A DNA stretch of 64,000 nucleotides from Archivesica marissinica (Eukaryota; Mollusca; Bivalvia; Venerida; Vesicomyidae): assembly GCA_014843695.1 (NCBI GenBank), contig CM026400.1:42329983-42393982 (forward strand). Direction: 5' to 3'. Below the pieces are notes generated by a model. It had not been told where the DNA came from. It did no database searches and worked only from the letters and a program-made list of their open reading frames with translations. Both the position numbers and the translations under genes were made by a program. Shown one piece after another: positions 56,901 through 63,705 of the stretch (positions are counted from its first letter, which is position 1; the number at the start of each line of letters is the position of its first letter).

Positions 56901-59900
56901 TCTTATTAAGCTCAAGTCCTGAATGTTTGCCAAATTGCTCAACGAGTTTTAATGCATTATTAATATCATGGTTTGATTTCAAGAATAAAGTTGTGTCGTC
57001 CGCTAGTTGTGATATTTTTATATTTTTCCTACTATTTTTGATTTTAATACCTACCATTTCATCTGATTTACGTATTCGTATGGCTAGAACTTCGGCTGCT
57101 ATTATAAATAACAGTGCTGATAATGGGCATCCCTGTTTAATGCCTCGATTTAGATTGAATGTTTGAGACCTGTGTCCATTATTGAAGGTACATAATTTAA
57201 TATGGAAATAAATAGTTTCAACCCATTGAATAAAATTTGATTTAAAACCAAATTGCTTCAAAACCTGTATTAAAAAATTCCATTCTAAAGTATCGAATGC
57301 TTTCCGTAAATCTAAAAATAGAATTGCTCCTTCAGTTTGAAGTTTCTCGGAATAGTCGATGACATCTTGTATAAGTCGTATGTTATATCCAATAAATCTA
57401 TTTTTAATATATCCTTGTTGGTCCAAACTTACAATCTTATGAATAATTTTCTGTAATCTGTTCGCTAAGGCACGAGTAGCTATTTTTAAGTCTACGCAAA
57501 GTAACGATATTGGTCTATAATTCTCTAGAGATAAATGATCACCCTTTTTATACACCAAAGACAAGCAACTAATTTTTTGTGAGTGAGATAATTCTTTTTT
57601 AAGAAAACTATCATTAAAGGAATCTGTGAGAATATCTCCAACACTGTACCAAAACTCTTTGTAAAATTCGGCCAGGAGGCCGTCCATACCTGGGCTTTTA
57701 TTAGTTTTCATTGCAAAAACGGCTTTCTTAATTTCTTCTATAGTAAATAGACCTTCACACATATCTGCATCTGTTTCAGTGAGTTTTTGTTCGTATTGTG
57801 TATTTTCTAGATATGATTCTAATCGTTCTGTGTCATTTTTATTCGATGTATATAATTTTCTGTAAAAATTAACTGTTTCATTCAAAATCGATGTTTCATC
57901 TGTAATTATTTCATCATTAATTTTCAGTGAGTGTATTGATTTTCTTGTTTTCCTAGATTTTTCAAGGTTTAGGAAGTATTTTGTGTTTTTTACTCCGTGT
58001 TCAATAACATTTATTCGGGATCTTATTTGTGCACCTTTAGCTTTAACTTCATATATTTCTTGTATTTCAAATTCTAAATTTTGAATTTTTAGTCTAGTGG
58101 AATCAGGTTCAGTGTCATTACTCTCTAGTAATGTTCTAAGTGTTTTTTCTAAGTCAATTATTTTATTTCTCCTTTCATTTGCTTTTGTTTTTGAATATTG
58201 AATTGATGCATTTTTAATTTCAATTTTACAAAATTCCCAAAAATCAGTTTTAGACACCTTATCTTTATATGTGTTTTCACATTTCGTTATTGTGTTTTCT
58301 ATTAATGTTTTAAACATATTGTCACTAAGGTACATTGTATTCAGTTTCCAATACCCTGGTCCGCGTTTGGCTGGTTTTGATACTTTTAATGATATAGCTT
58401 GATGGTCTGTAAATTTGATGCATGCTGGTCTTATATCGGCACTTAAAATGAATCGCATCGCATTTTCCTCAATCAACCAATAATCAATTCTGCTTTTTTC
58501 GGAACCGTTTCGTCTTCTCCAAGTATATTGTGTTTTACTATCATTAAAAAGTTTCCATATGTCTTTTAGTTTGTTTGATTTAATAAAATTTGCAAGTCCT
58601 TTGCCAGGTGTTGATTTAGAGTTATTGTTAATGTTATATCTATCAGAGCGTTGCAATATATCGTTCATATCACCGCCAGTTATCATATATCCTTGTGCAT
58701 TTTCACTCAGTAGTTTATCTATATTATTAAAAAAATTGTTTCTCAGTGTTTTATCATTATTTGCATAAATGTTGAGAATAGTATACGTATTATTGTCGAT
58801 AGAAATATTGATAAGTATGTAGCGCCCATTTGCGTCTACTAACGAATCTATTAGTTCAAAATTCACACATTTATTAATAAAAATAGAACACCCCCTGCTA
58901 GAGGTAGTACCGAACGAGTGAAACATTTTCAGATGGATGGATTCCTTCTCTCTCCCTCGTGGCGATGGATTCCTTCTCTCTCCCTCGTGGCGATGGATTC
59001 CTTCTCTCTCCCTCGTGGCGATGGATTCCTTCTCTCTCCCTCGTGGCGATGGATTCCTTCTCTCTCCCTCGTGGCGATGGATTCCATCAGGAATGAGGTA
59101 TCGAGAGTGATTGATATCAGTTATAAGAACTTGTTTCGCAATTGAGCTAAAATAAATTTCTCTAAACTATGCAATTGTATTTGTAACAAAACCAGTATTT
59201 TCTGTTTTCATTTTCATAACCAGTATTACCGAAGTGTTACAGCAATGAAATCCATCCATTTTAATATATTTAACCCGCAAACCGCATAGAGCCAAATCAG
59301 ATGGCAGTTTACCTAACAACACCTTTCCTGGGCAGGCTCCAGCGGTTAACCAGTACTTGGTGCACCATCCTCCGTATGAAACTGTCAACATTTTCCTATA
59401 AATGAGACGCGGCCTTAACGGGGCTCGAACCCGTGACCATCAGTCATGATAGGTGACAGTGGTATACAAGTCAGCGACCGTATTCACTCGACCACCTAGG
59501 CAGATTGATTTTATGCATATTGAAAATATAAATACAGTACCGTACATTAGGCTTATATAGTTATACATGTATGTACACTTATGTGACATGACAGTGCAAT
59601 ATACACTAAGTTTATTTTGCATCGATTGCGAAGCAAGTTCTAACAACTTATATTAATCACTCTCGTTGGCGCGGATGAAAGCGTAAATGTGGTCATTCGT
59701 GTGGGAGAAAACCGGAGTACCCGGCGGAGAAAATCCACCTGTCCGATCTGGCGACCACCGTACCATCTCACATACTTCCCGGTCCGAGGATCGAACCCGG
59801 GTTCCATTGATGAGAAGTGAGTGCGCTAACCACTGCGCTAATCGGACAACCTGATATACACAGGAAAACCCATAACAACCAGAGACTTCTATCTAATCGG

Positions 59901-60787
59901 GATCCTATGTATGTATGGTATGGTATGGTATTGGTATGGTATGGTATGGTATGGTATGGTATGTGGTATGGTATGGTATGGTATGGTATTGTATTGTATA
60001 GCACATGCAACTTAAAAGTGGATTCATTCGTTGGGTGAATAATGAATTTGTGGCAACTACAGGATTGAATGCTCACGTTCTTTGCTCTGCATCCTCCAAT
60101 GTACACAGTAGTCAGCTGTTCCGTGACCAATTCATCCATAAAACAGTCCTAGAATATATGCAAACAAACAGTATACCCACAATCATGCAGTATCAGACAG
60201 GACCATGCAGTACTAGACAGGACCATACAGTACTAGACCGGACAATGCAGTACCTAGTACCGGACCATGCAGTACTAGACCGGACCATGCAGTACTAAAC
60301 CGGACCATGCAGTACTAGACCGGACCCACCACAACAACCGGACCATGCAGTACTAGACCGGACCATGCAGTACTAGACCGGACCATGCAGTACTAAATTG
60401 GACCATGCAGTACTAGACCTGACCATGCAGTACTAGACATGACCATGCAGTATCAGACAGTACCATGTAGTATCAGACAGTACCATGCAGTATCAGACAG
60501 TACCATGCAGTATCAGACAGCACCATGCAGTATCAGACAGCACCATGCAGTATCAGACAGGACCATGCAGTATCAGACAGGACCATGCAGTATCAGACAG
60601 GACCATGCAGTATCAGACAGGACCATGCAGTATCAGACAGTACCATGCAGTATACTGCGACCTCGGCTTACCTCCAGGGTGGCGTCACATGATGAATATT
60701 TATTGCAGTCGGAGAGAGTGCTAGCACGCACACACAAACGACATTTGAGCGTATTGTTTGGAGACAATGTCGGCAACTGAGAGTACA
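44891..60787 (-). CDS. Two-domain Cys-rich protein, Ly6/uPAR-like (upstream paralogue), multi-exon
   Basis: Eight minus-strand exons join in frame: 60672-60787, 60077-60148, 54101-54153, 53265-53317, 50572-50681, 49572-49640, 46932-47118, 44891-44952 (722 nt: two bases of a split codon, then 239 codons and a stop). Module 1: CRLC, ASTLSDCN, CDATLE, DCFMDE, GGCRAKN, VCSKSG...AC, CCNLGDDCNKRLC. Module 2: QCYSCDH, MCYV, YGCRSKL, YKDYQTC, CHSCCDNTACNYGSC. A 20-residue tail without a hydrophobic GPI signal ends the protein, which suggests a soluble secreted product. N-glycosylation sequons are NNT, NAS and NAT. Its first (signal) exon is not found; phase requires it to end in phase 1. Introns carry 15-, 20-, 37-, 56-bp and other arrays, MITEs and a LINE. 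The CC-x(3-4)-CN endings suggest LU domains; this is inference. Confidence 0.7.
45018..45215. mobile_element. mariner-like MITE, 198 bp
   Basis: The terminal inverted repeats CAGTCTGCATCCGTTATGTC and GACATAATGGATGTAGACTG are flanked by TA on both sides (45016-45017, 45216-45217). Internal TTCGACATAACCGA-like motifs repeat. It lies in the last intron of the upstream paralogue. Confidence 0.8.
45420..46365. repeat. 56-bp minisatellite passing into a 92-95-bp unit
   Basis: Seven copies of a 56-bp unit (TTAACCCGTTCCCTCATAGA, AGCACCTCTTGATGCCATTA, CCAATACGACATACAT) are followed by about five longer units that add TGACAATGTAGTAGCCAAACC plus AATGTTCATAATAAACC. The longer unit contains the shorter one, so the array records a change of unit. 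A CGGCCCAACAAT repeat and small palindrome precede it at 45428-45472. Confidence 0.93.
46521..46800 (+). mobile_element. SINE family S1
   Basis: The head CAGATATATCTGTAGTCCAG ... GTTCGATCCCCAGTCTGACC and body run to GGGCAACAGGTAGC, where the tail is truncated. A small insertion (GTACATGGTACACGGTACAC) lies in the body. Confidence 0.85.
46932..47118 (-). CDS. Exon: module 2 C-terminal half (187 nt)
   Basis: The acceptor is TTTTTAG/ATGTGT and the donor is AACG/GTACAG. It is phase 0 in and phase 1 out. It encodes MCKYLMKK, YKDYQTC, TWGEVCG and CHSCCDNTACNYGSC. Its length is identical to 25504-25690; residues conserved between them include Y-x-DY-x-TC and CHSCC-x(4)-CNYG-x-C. The open frame continues to 46915 but the GT fits the next exon's phase. 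Confidence 0.8.
47262..47600 (-). mobile_element. SINE family S3, reverse, carrying a nested MITE
   Basis: The tail (TTCACAATCGTTGTAAAATAA in reverse), body and head (GTCCAATTAGCACAGTGG) are present. The body is interrupted at 47392-47475 by the 84-bp palindromic element, which duplicated GGAGAAAA. Confidence 0.85.
47392..47475. mobile_element. Palindromic hAT-like MITE nested in a SINE, 84 bp
   Basis: The ends are CACAGGGATTCGGCACG and CGTGCCGAATCCCTGTG. The 8-bp duplication GGAGAAAA lies at 47384-47391 and 47476-47483. Removing the element and one duplication restores the S3 consensus (CCCGGAGAAAACCCACCTG). This proves insertion after the SINE. Confidence 0.9.
47712..47929. mobile_element. 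piggyBac-like MITE, TTAA-flanked, 218 bp
   Basis: The inverted ends CCCTTTCAACACCA and GGTGTTGAATGGG are flanked by TTAA at 47708-47711 and 47930-47933. CCC ends with TTAA targets are typical of piggyBac. A relative with degraded right target is at 54683-54859. Confidence 0.75.
48071..48356 (+). mobile_element. SINE family S1, full length
   Basis: The head ACGGATCTGTAGTCCAGTGG through the tail AGGCGTCGCTCATATGGGC ... CGACGATAAATAAACG. It is close to the copies at 30801 and 63225. Confidence 0.88.
48474..49066. repeat. 37-bp minisatellite in intron
   Basis: Sixteen copies of TTCGCTTAAGAAACGGGACA plus CTCGCATACAATACATT, very uniform, especially in the second half. Variation is mainly CGCTT/CGTTT and ACGGG/ATGGG. 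Confidence 0.96.
49106..49332 (+). mobile_element. SINE family S4
   Basis: The head GTCGTGATAGCG... (partly deleted before the anticodon arm), B box GAGTTCGAGCCCCGCTGGAG, body TTGCCTCTTATCTCTCC and tail TTCGCAATCGAGCTAAAATAA. Confidence 0.8.
49345..49556 (+). mobile_element. SINE family S1, degraded
   Basis: The middle of the tRNA-like head (GACTGCGAATCCAGGGATCA), the body AACAGTCTTTCAG-like segment, and a deletion between GGAATGGGTCTC and GCTCATATGGGTAACC are visible. The tail ends AGCGACGATAAATAAACG. Confidence 0.75.
49572..49640 (-). CDS. Exon: module 2 middle (69 nt)
   Basis: The acceptor is TTTCCAG/ATGTGC and the donor is TTG/GTGAGT. Phase 0 both sides. It encodes MCYVQQSD ... FFYGCRSKL and matches exon 27583-27651 in length and Cys spacing (VCYV, FGC). 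Confidence 0.8.
50097..50451. mobile_element. mariner-like MITE with internal tandem duplication
   Basis: CAGTCAAACCTG at 50097 and again at 50275; CAGGTTTGACTG ends at 50451. TA precedes both starts and follows the end. 50275-50451 is a complete 177-bp element, and 50097-50274 is a partial copy that also duplicates the flank TTAAATTTGTTG. Repeated AAGCAGCCA motifs lie inside. A related 179-bp copy is at 53550-53728. Confidence 0.75.
50572..50681 (-). CDS. Exon: module 2 N-terminal part (110 nt)
   Basis: The acceptor is ATTTCAG/ATACAA and the donor is GAG/GTACAT. It is phase 1 in and phase 0 out, 36 codons. It encodes INASQCYSCDHRDSD, then NPKDC and LQPC. It is four codons longer than 29093-29190. 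Confidence 0.78.
50784..51067 (-). mobile_element. SINE family S1, reverse, full length
   Basis: The reverse complement gives ACTGATCTGTAGTCCAGTGG, a B box GGTTCGATCCCCCGTCTGACC, the body and the tail AGCGACGATAAATAAACG. Confidence 0.87.
51150..51257 (-). mobile_element. SINE family S1, reverse, 5' part only
   Basis: The reverse complement shows ACGGATCTGTAGTCCAGTGG, a shortened anticodon arm, GGTTCGATTCCCTGTCTGAC and the start of the body. The rest is absent. Confidence 0.8.
51377..51511. repeat. 24-bp minisatellite
   Basis: Between five and six copies of CTCCATGATTAATTGGGGCG plus CCGC. It is inserted within or next to a diverged S1 remnant (51530-51645). Confidence 0.9.
51650..53145. repeat. 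15-bp minisatellite with inverted last unit
   Basis: About 98 copies of GGTGGAGTATTCCTC with C/T and A/C variants. A block near 51880-52110 recurs near 52590-52815. At 53100-53141 the order flips (GTATTCCTCATATTCCATAC), so the array closes in a small hairpin. Frames of up to 506 codons (PPRNTPPRHT on minus, VEYSSVEYA on plus) follow from a stop-free 15-bp unit. It lies in the intron between exons 50681 and 53265. Confidence 0.96.
53265..53317 (-). CDS. Exon: module 1 C-terminal CC...CN end (53 nt)
   Basis: The acceptor is ATTTTAG/A and the donor is GATG/GTATGT. It is phase 2 in and phase 1 out. It encodes CCNLGDDCNKRLCGIKD. Same length and phase as 30352-30404. Confidence 0.8.
53433..53866. 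mobile_element. TA-flanked MITE containing another MITE
   Basis: The outer inverted ends CACTCAACAAAATTGGTAATCG and the matching CGATTAGCAATTTTGTTGAGTG, flanked by TA (53431-53432, 53867-53868), enclose 434 bp. Subterminal GGAGCCAATTAATAAT and ATTAATTCGCTCC also pair. The mariner-like element 53550-53728 sits inside. Confidence 0.75.
53550..53728. mobile_element. mariner-like MITE, 179 bp, nested
   Basis: The ends CAGTCAAACCTG and CAGGTTTGACTG are flanked by TA (53548-53549, 53729-53730). The sequence right of it (53730-53818) also follows the copy at 50451 (AACAATCTGTAATAAAAATC, ATTATTTGGTTATTAATTCG), so the two loci share more than the MITE itself. Confidence 0.8.
54101..54153 (-). CDS. 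Exon: module 1 penultimate piece (53 nt)
   Basis: The acceptor is ATTTTAG/GTTTGT and the donor is TCAAG/GTACTG. It is phase 0 in and phase 2 out. It encodes VCSKSGKRKRDDFVACS. Two cysteines 14 apart, as in 30450-30502. The stretch is unusually basic (KRKR). Confidence 0.7.
54169..54258. mobile_element. Small foldback element, about 90 bp
   Basis: The arms GATATTTGTGTTTATTA...TAAGATAGGAT and ATCCTATCTTA...TAATAAACACAAAT are inverted, with a spacer of about 28 bp. It starts about 15 bp upstream of a coding exon on the gene strand, close to the branch-point region. Confidence 0.65.
54683..54859. mobile_element. piggyBac-like MITE, 177 bp
   Basis: TTAA (54679-54682) precedes CCCTTTGCCTGCTGAG. 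The right end is CGCTAGCGTACAAAGGG, and the right TTAA is mutated. The longest paired parts are ATCACATTTGCAAACA and TGTTTGCAAATGTGAT. Confidence 0.65.
54885..55045 (-). mobile_element. SINE family S4, reverse, head missing
   Basis: The reverse complement shows the B-box end (TGGAGCCGTTACGATTGTG), body and tail CAATCTAGCTAAAATAAATTTG. The tRNA-like head is truncated. Confidence 0.75.
55108..55259 (+). mobile_element. SINE family S4, 5' part, cut by a LINE
   Basis: The head TTCATGATAGTGCAGTGG ... GAGTTCCAGCTCAGCTG and body run to GGCGATGGATTCC, where the LINE poly(A) begins. The 3' part resumes at 58936. Confidence 0.85.
55260..58935 (-). mobile_element. LINE retrotransposon (L1/Tx1-type), 5'-truncated, frame-disrupted
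   Basis: The minus-strand element starts within the endonuclease domain and ends in a poly(A) (T run at 55260-55270). The 739-codon frame 58926-56707 carries late APE motifs (GDMND near residue 85, SRIDYWL 145, TDHQ 173) and reverse transcriptase motifs (SPGMDG 411, YRPISLL 470, FLDLRKAFDT 537, GIKQGCPLS 595, LADDTT 641). Later parts are 56604-55975 (FKFLWNKKGEKIKR) and about 55970-55358 with a CX2CX7HX4C knuckle (CVKCNVFEDYEHLLINC). Frames break near 56750, 56640 and 55975. The N-terminal endonuclease half and any ORF1 are missing, so it is not autonomous. The 10-bp repeat GATGGATTCC flanks it (55250-55259, 58936-58945). It lies in an intron of the upstream paralogue, same strand. Confidence 0.93.
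58936..59178 (+). mobile_element. SINE family S4, 3' part after LINE
   Basis: It resumes with GATGGATTCC, goes through the 28-bp tandem repeat and ends in the S4 tail (AGTGATTGATATCAGTTATA, CAATTGAGCTAAAATAAATTT). Confidence 0.85.
58941..59092. repeat. 28-bp tandem repeat grown from SINE sequence
   Basis: Five copies of ATTCCTTCTCTCTCCCTCGT plus GGCGATGG. A single unit is present in other S4 elements (for example TTCTCTCTCCTTCATGGCG at 39025), so this is a SINE segment amplified in place. Confidence 0.92.
59299..59505 (-). mobile_element. SINE family S2, reverse
   Basis: The reverse complement carries the class II tRNA-like head (GTGGTCGAGTGAATACGGTC, GGTTCGAGCCCCGTTAAGG) and the S2 body. 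The hairpin tail is missing. Confidence 0.8.
59611..59850 (-). mobile_element. SINE family S3, reverse, full length
   Basis: The reverse complement has GTCCGATTAGCGCAGTGG, GGTTCGATCCTCGGACC, the body and tail TTCGCAATCGATGCAAAATAA. Confidence 0.85.
59912..60000. repeat. 5-bp microsatellite (TATGG)n
   Basis: About 17 units of GGTAT with two irregular units. It is 77 bp downstream, on the gene strand, of the 72-nt exon. Confidence 0.93.
60077..60148 (-). CDS. Exon: module 1 middle (72 nt)
   Basis: The acceptor is ATTCTAG/GACTGT and the donor is AAC/GTGAGC. It has 24 codons, phase 0 both sides. It encodes DCFMDELVTE and ends YIGGCRAKN. Eleven of 24 residues match exon 34646-34717. Confidence 0.78.
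60184..60655. repeat. 20-bp minisatellite in intron
   Basis: About 23 copies of ACCATGCAGTATCAGACAGG or ACCATGCAGTACTAGACCGG. The two subtypes form separate blocks: the CTAGACCGG type in the middle, the ATCAGACAGG type at the right. It lies in the short intron between the first two exons found. Confidence 0.95.
60672..60787 (-). CDS. Exon: module 1 N-terminal part (116 nt)
   Basis: The acceptor is CATTTTACAG/TGTACT and the donor is GAG/GTAAGC. It is phase 1 in and phase 0 out. It encodes YSQLPTLSPNNTLKCRLC, ASTLSDCN and CDATLE, with an NNT glycosylation sequon. The missing exon before it should encode a signal peptide, by analogy with 36956-37043. Confidence 0.75.
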
Positions 60788-61620
60788 CTGTAAAATGAAG
60801 AGTTATCTATCAAAATATGTCTTAAAAAGACATTAGATCGCGAAATGCACCATAGAATACAATTTTATATTACAGTGACTGTGTATGATTTGTTTCCGAA
60901 TATATGTCAGAAAATGTCATCAGAAATGTGTTGTAATGATATAATTCTTATGAAATTCAAGACATATTTCCAGAGTTTTTCAGTACAACTAAGAAAAACA
61001 CATAAATGAATTGTTGTTATCTGCTACAATTATTTGAACTATTGGTTTAAACATATTTATTCGATAATAATGTACATTACATATACATTGTATACAAAAC
61101 GAAAATGGATTAAATCGGAAGCTTAAAGCTTATTGAGATTTTCTCCATTGCATATATAATGTTGTGCACAAATGGCGATTAAGAGATAAACATATAATGT
61201 AGTAATACCAAAATATATAATAAGTATTTGAAAATATAGCTTGTTATCAGGTGAAAAGCTAACAGTAAAAGGGAGGTTGGGAAGGGTGGTTAGAAAGCGA
61301 TGAAACCATAAGTAAGCACACTGTTTGAAGTGAATCACTCTGCTAGTGCGTCAGTCTCTGTTCACAGAATACTAAAAACGTTTAGACTTTTCTATGAATT
61401 TGTGGACAGCTAATACTATTTCATTATGTTCAGATGGCAAAGAAATATCACCGAATAGGATCACATTTAGGGTTATATGACAGAGATGAGAAATAGTGTT
61501 AACTAGTTCAATTTGAACTATTTATAGCCTATATTTTACCCAGCATGCAAAGAGTTAATAAAACATGGTAAAAGGACCATATCCAAGTTAATGTTGTGCT
61601 ATTATTGTTTGCTAATGGAA
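60788..61620. other. Stretch upstream of the paralogue, no exon recognised
   Basis: AT-rich. I searched the minus strand for a hydrophobic exon ending in phase 1 before GT and found none that is convincing. A 71-codon minus frame at 61123-61338 has hydrophobic segments, but no fitting donor. Confidence 0.4.
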
Positions 61621-61624
61621 AATT

Positions 61625-62780
61625 GAATCTACAGAGAAATGGATCTACAGAGAAATGGATCTACAGAGAAATGGATCTACAGAGAAGCGGATCTACAGAT
61701 CTACAGAGAAAAGGATCTACAGAGAAACGGATCTACAGAGAAATAGATCTACAGAGAAATGGATCTACAGGGAAATGGATCAGAGAAATGGATCTACAGA
61801 GAAATGGATCAGAGAAATGGATCTACAGAGAAATGGATCAGAGAAATGGATCTACAGAGAAATGGATCTACAGAGAAGCGGATCTACAGGGAAACGGATC
61901 TACAGAGAAACGGATCTACAGAGAAACGGATCTACAGAGAAATGGATCTACAGATCTACAGAGAAATGGATCTACAGAGAAACGGATCTACAGAGAAACG
62001 GATCTACAGAGAAATGGATCTACAGAGAAATGGATCTACAGAGAAATGGATCTACAGAGAAGCGGATCTACAGAGAAGCGGATCTACAGAGAAACGGATC
62101 TACAGAGAAGCGGATCTACAGAGAAACGGATCTACAGAGAAGCGGATCTACAGAGAAGCGGATCTACAGAGAAACGGATCTACAGAGAAGCGGATCTACA
62201 GAGAAGCGGATCTACAGAGAAACGGATCTACAGAGAATCGGATCTACAAAGAAACGGATCTAAGGAAAAACAGATCGACTGAGAAATGGATCAGAGAAAT
62301 GGATCTACAGAGAAACGGATCTACAGAGAAACGGATCTACAGAGAAATGGATCTACAGAGAAACGGATCTACAGAGAAGCGGATCTACAGAGAAGCGGAT
62401 CTACAGAGAAGCGGATCTACAGAGAAGCGGATCTACAGAGAAGCGGATCTACAGAGAAACGGATCTACAGAGAAACGGATCTACAGAAAAACAGATCGAC
62501 TGAGAAATGGATCTACAGAGAAACGGATCTACAGAAAATGGATCTACAGAGAAACGGATCTACAGAGAAATGGATCTACAGATCTACAGAGAAACGGATC
62601 TACAGAGAAATGGATCTACAGAGAAACGGATCTAAGAAAAAAAACAGATCGACCGAGAAACGGATCTACAAAGAAACGGATTAACAAAGAAACAGATCTA
62701 TCAAGAAATGGATCTACAGAGAAACCGATCTACGGATAAACAGACCTACCAAGAAATGGATCTACAAAGAAATGAAACGA
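61625..62780. repeat. 16-bp minisatellite
   Basis: About 70 copies of GGATCTACAGAGAAAY (AAAT, AAAC and AAGC subtypes), with shortened GGATCAGAGAAAT units near 61780-61850 and 62285-62310. Because three units make 48 bp, the plus strand is open in all three frames with one 16-residue period, RIYRETDLQRNGSTEK. No protein is called. Confidence 0.96.
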
Positions 62781-63060
62781 AAAAATGCTATCTTATCATC
62801 ATTTAAACCGTTAACTATCTTGGATTTATTTACTGTAATAGCATTTAATTAATTATGTAATTATTTAGTAGCTAATATAAATAATACGTGGGTAAAATTT
62901 ATCTACATGTAGTAGCGAATACAATAAATAAAAATTATATCTTAGAAGAATATTAAAGTAGGTGTTGGCACTAATGCGACCCATATTGTTGTTGGAACGT
63001 ATAAAGTTCAGTGTTGCGAATTGTTTGACATAAATAAAATGAAAATCGATAATTATAACA
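62781..63060. other. AT-rich stretch, nothing recognised
   Basis: No gene, element or array is visible. Confidence 0.4.
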
Positions 63061-63064
63061 TGCT

Positions 63065-63130
63065 AGATGTCGGATAGCCTGGGTTCCAGTCTGTCGATTG
63101 TCGGATAGCCTGGGTTCCAGTCTGTCGATT
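63065..63130. repeat. Two-copy 31-bp direct repeat
   Basis: TGTCGGATAGCCTGGGTTCC plus AGTCTGTCGAT occurs twice in tandem. Confidence 0.85.
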
Positions 63131-63144
63131 TTTTAAATTTGGCA

Positions 63145-63519
63145 AAACTACATGTTAATATTATCAGAAACTCAATACGGCTCAATTAACGGTTTGGGTG
63201 TTAAATTAAATATATATATATGACAGACAAGGCAAGGTGTAGCCCAGTGGTAAAACGCTGGACTGGTAATCCAGGGATCGCAGGTTCGATCCCCCGTCTG
63301 ACCCTAATAAAATTAACAGTCTTTCAGATGGGACGTTAAACCGAGGTCTCGTGTCGGTGCTTTACACCGTGCACGTAAAAGAACCAGAGGAGACTCTGGA
63401 ATGGGTCTCTGTCTGTATCATTGCACTATCCTCCAACATTCTAAAATGACTAATCTCTTCAGGAGGCGTCGCTCATATGGTCAACCGGTAGCGACGATAA
63501 ATAAACGTAAAACACACAA
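63145..63519 (+). mobile_element. Chimeric SINE: S2 middle joined to a full S1
   Basis: The segment 63145-63225 (CATGTTAATATTATCAGAAA, CAATACGGCTCAATTAACGG, then AGACAAGGCAA) matches the middle of S2 (7863-7945). It is followed by an S1 from GGTGTAGCCCAGTGGTAAAA to AGCGACGATAAATAAACG. Confidence 0.75.
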
Positions 63520-63623
63520 GGTTGTTACAATGCTAGGTATCTAAGTTCACTAGAAGTCAGAAGTTCGAGAGAAAACAATCAAAAATTCATATTGCTTGTG
63601 AAAGCATAGTAAGTCATCTAGAA

Positions 63624-63705
63624 ATGTGTAGGTGGGAGAGGTAAGACTAGGTGGGAGAGGTGAGACTAGGTGGGAGAGGTGAGACTAGGTGGGAGAGGTA
63701 AGACA
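63624..63705. repeat. 19-bp minisatellite
   Basis: Four copies of TAGGTGGGAGAGGTGAGAC. From there to the window end (64000) nothing else is recognised. A GCCAATTTG/GCCAATTGA-type motif recurs loosely at 63790-63950. Confidence 0.9.

Noticed and set aside
56707..58926. Endogenous retrovirus
   Set aside because: The reverse transcriptase has LINE motifs (LADDTT, endonuclease remnant, C-terminal CCHC knuckle), ends in poly(A), and has no LTR, protease, integrase or envelope.
25504..60787. Three-finger toxin genes
   Set aside because: The CC...CN ending is general to Ly6/uPAR domains. Two-module architecture, extra cysteines and mollusc-like context give no evidence for a toxin.
61596..62739. 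Overlapping frames with GSTEKRIYRETDLQRN period
   Set aside because: A 16-bp unit read in three frames gives the same 16-residue period in each, which is an arithmetic result and not evidence of a protein.
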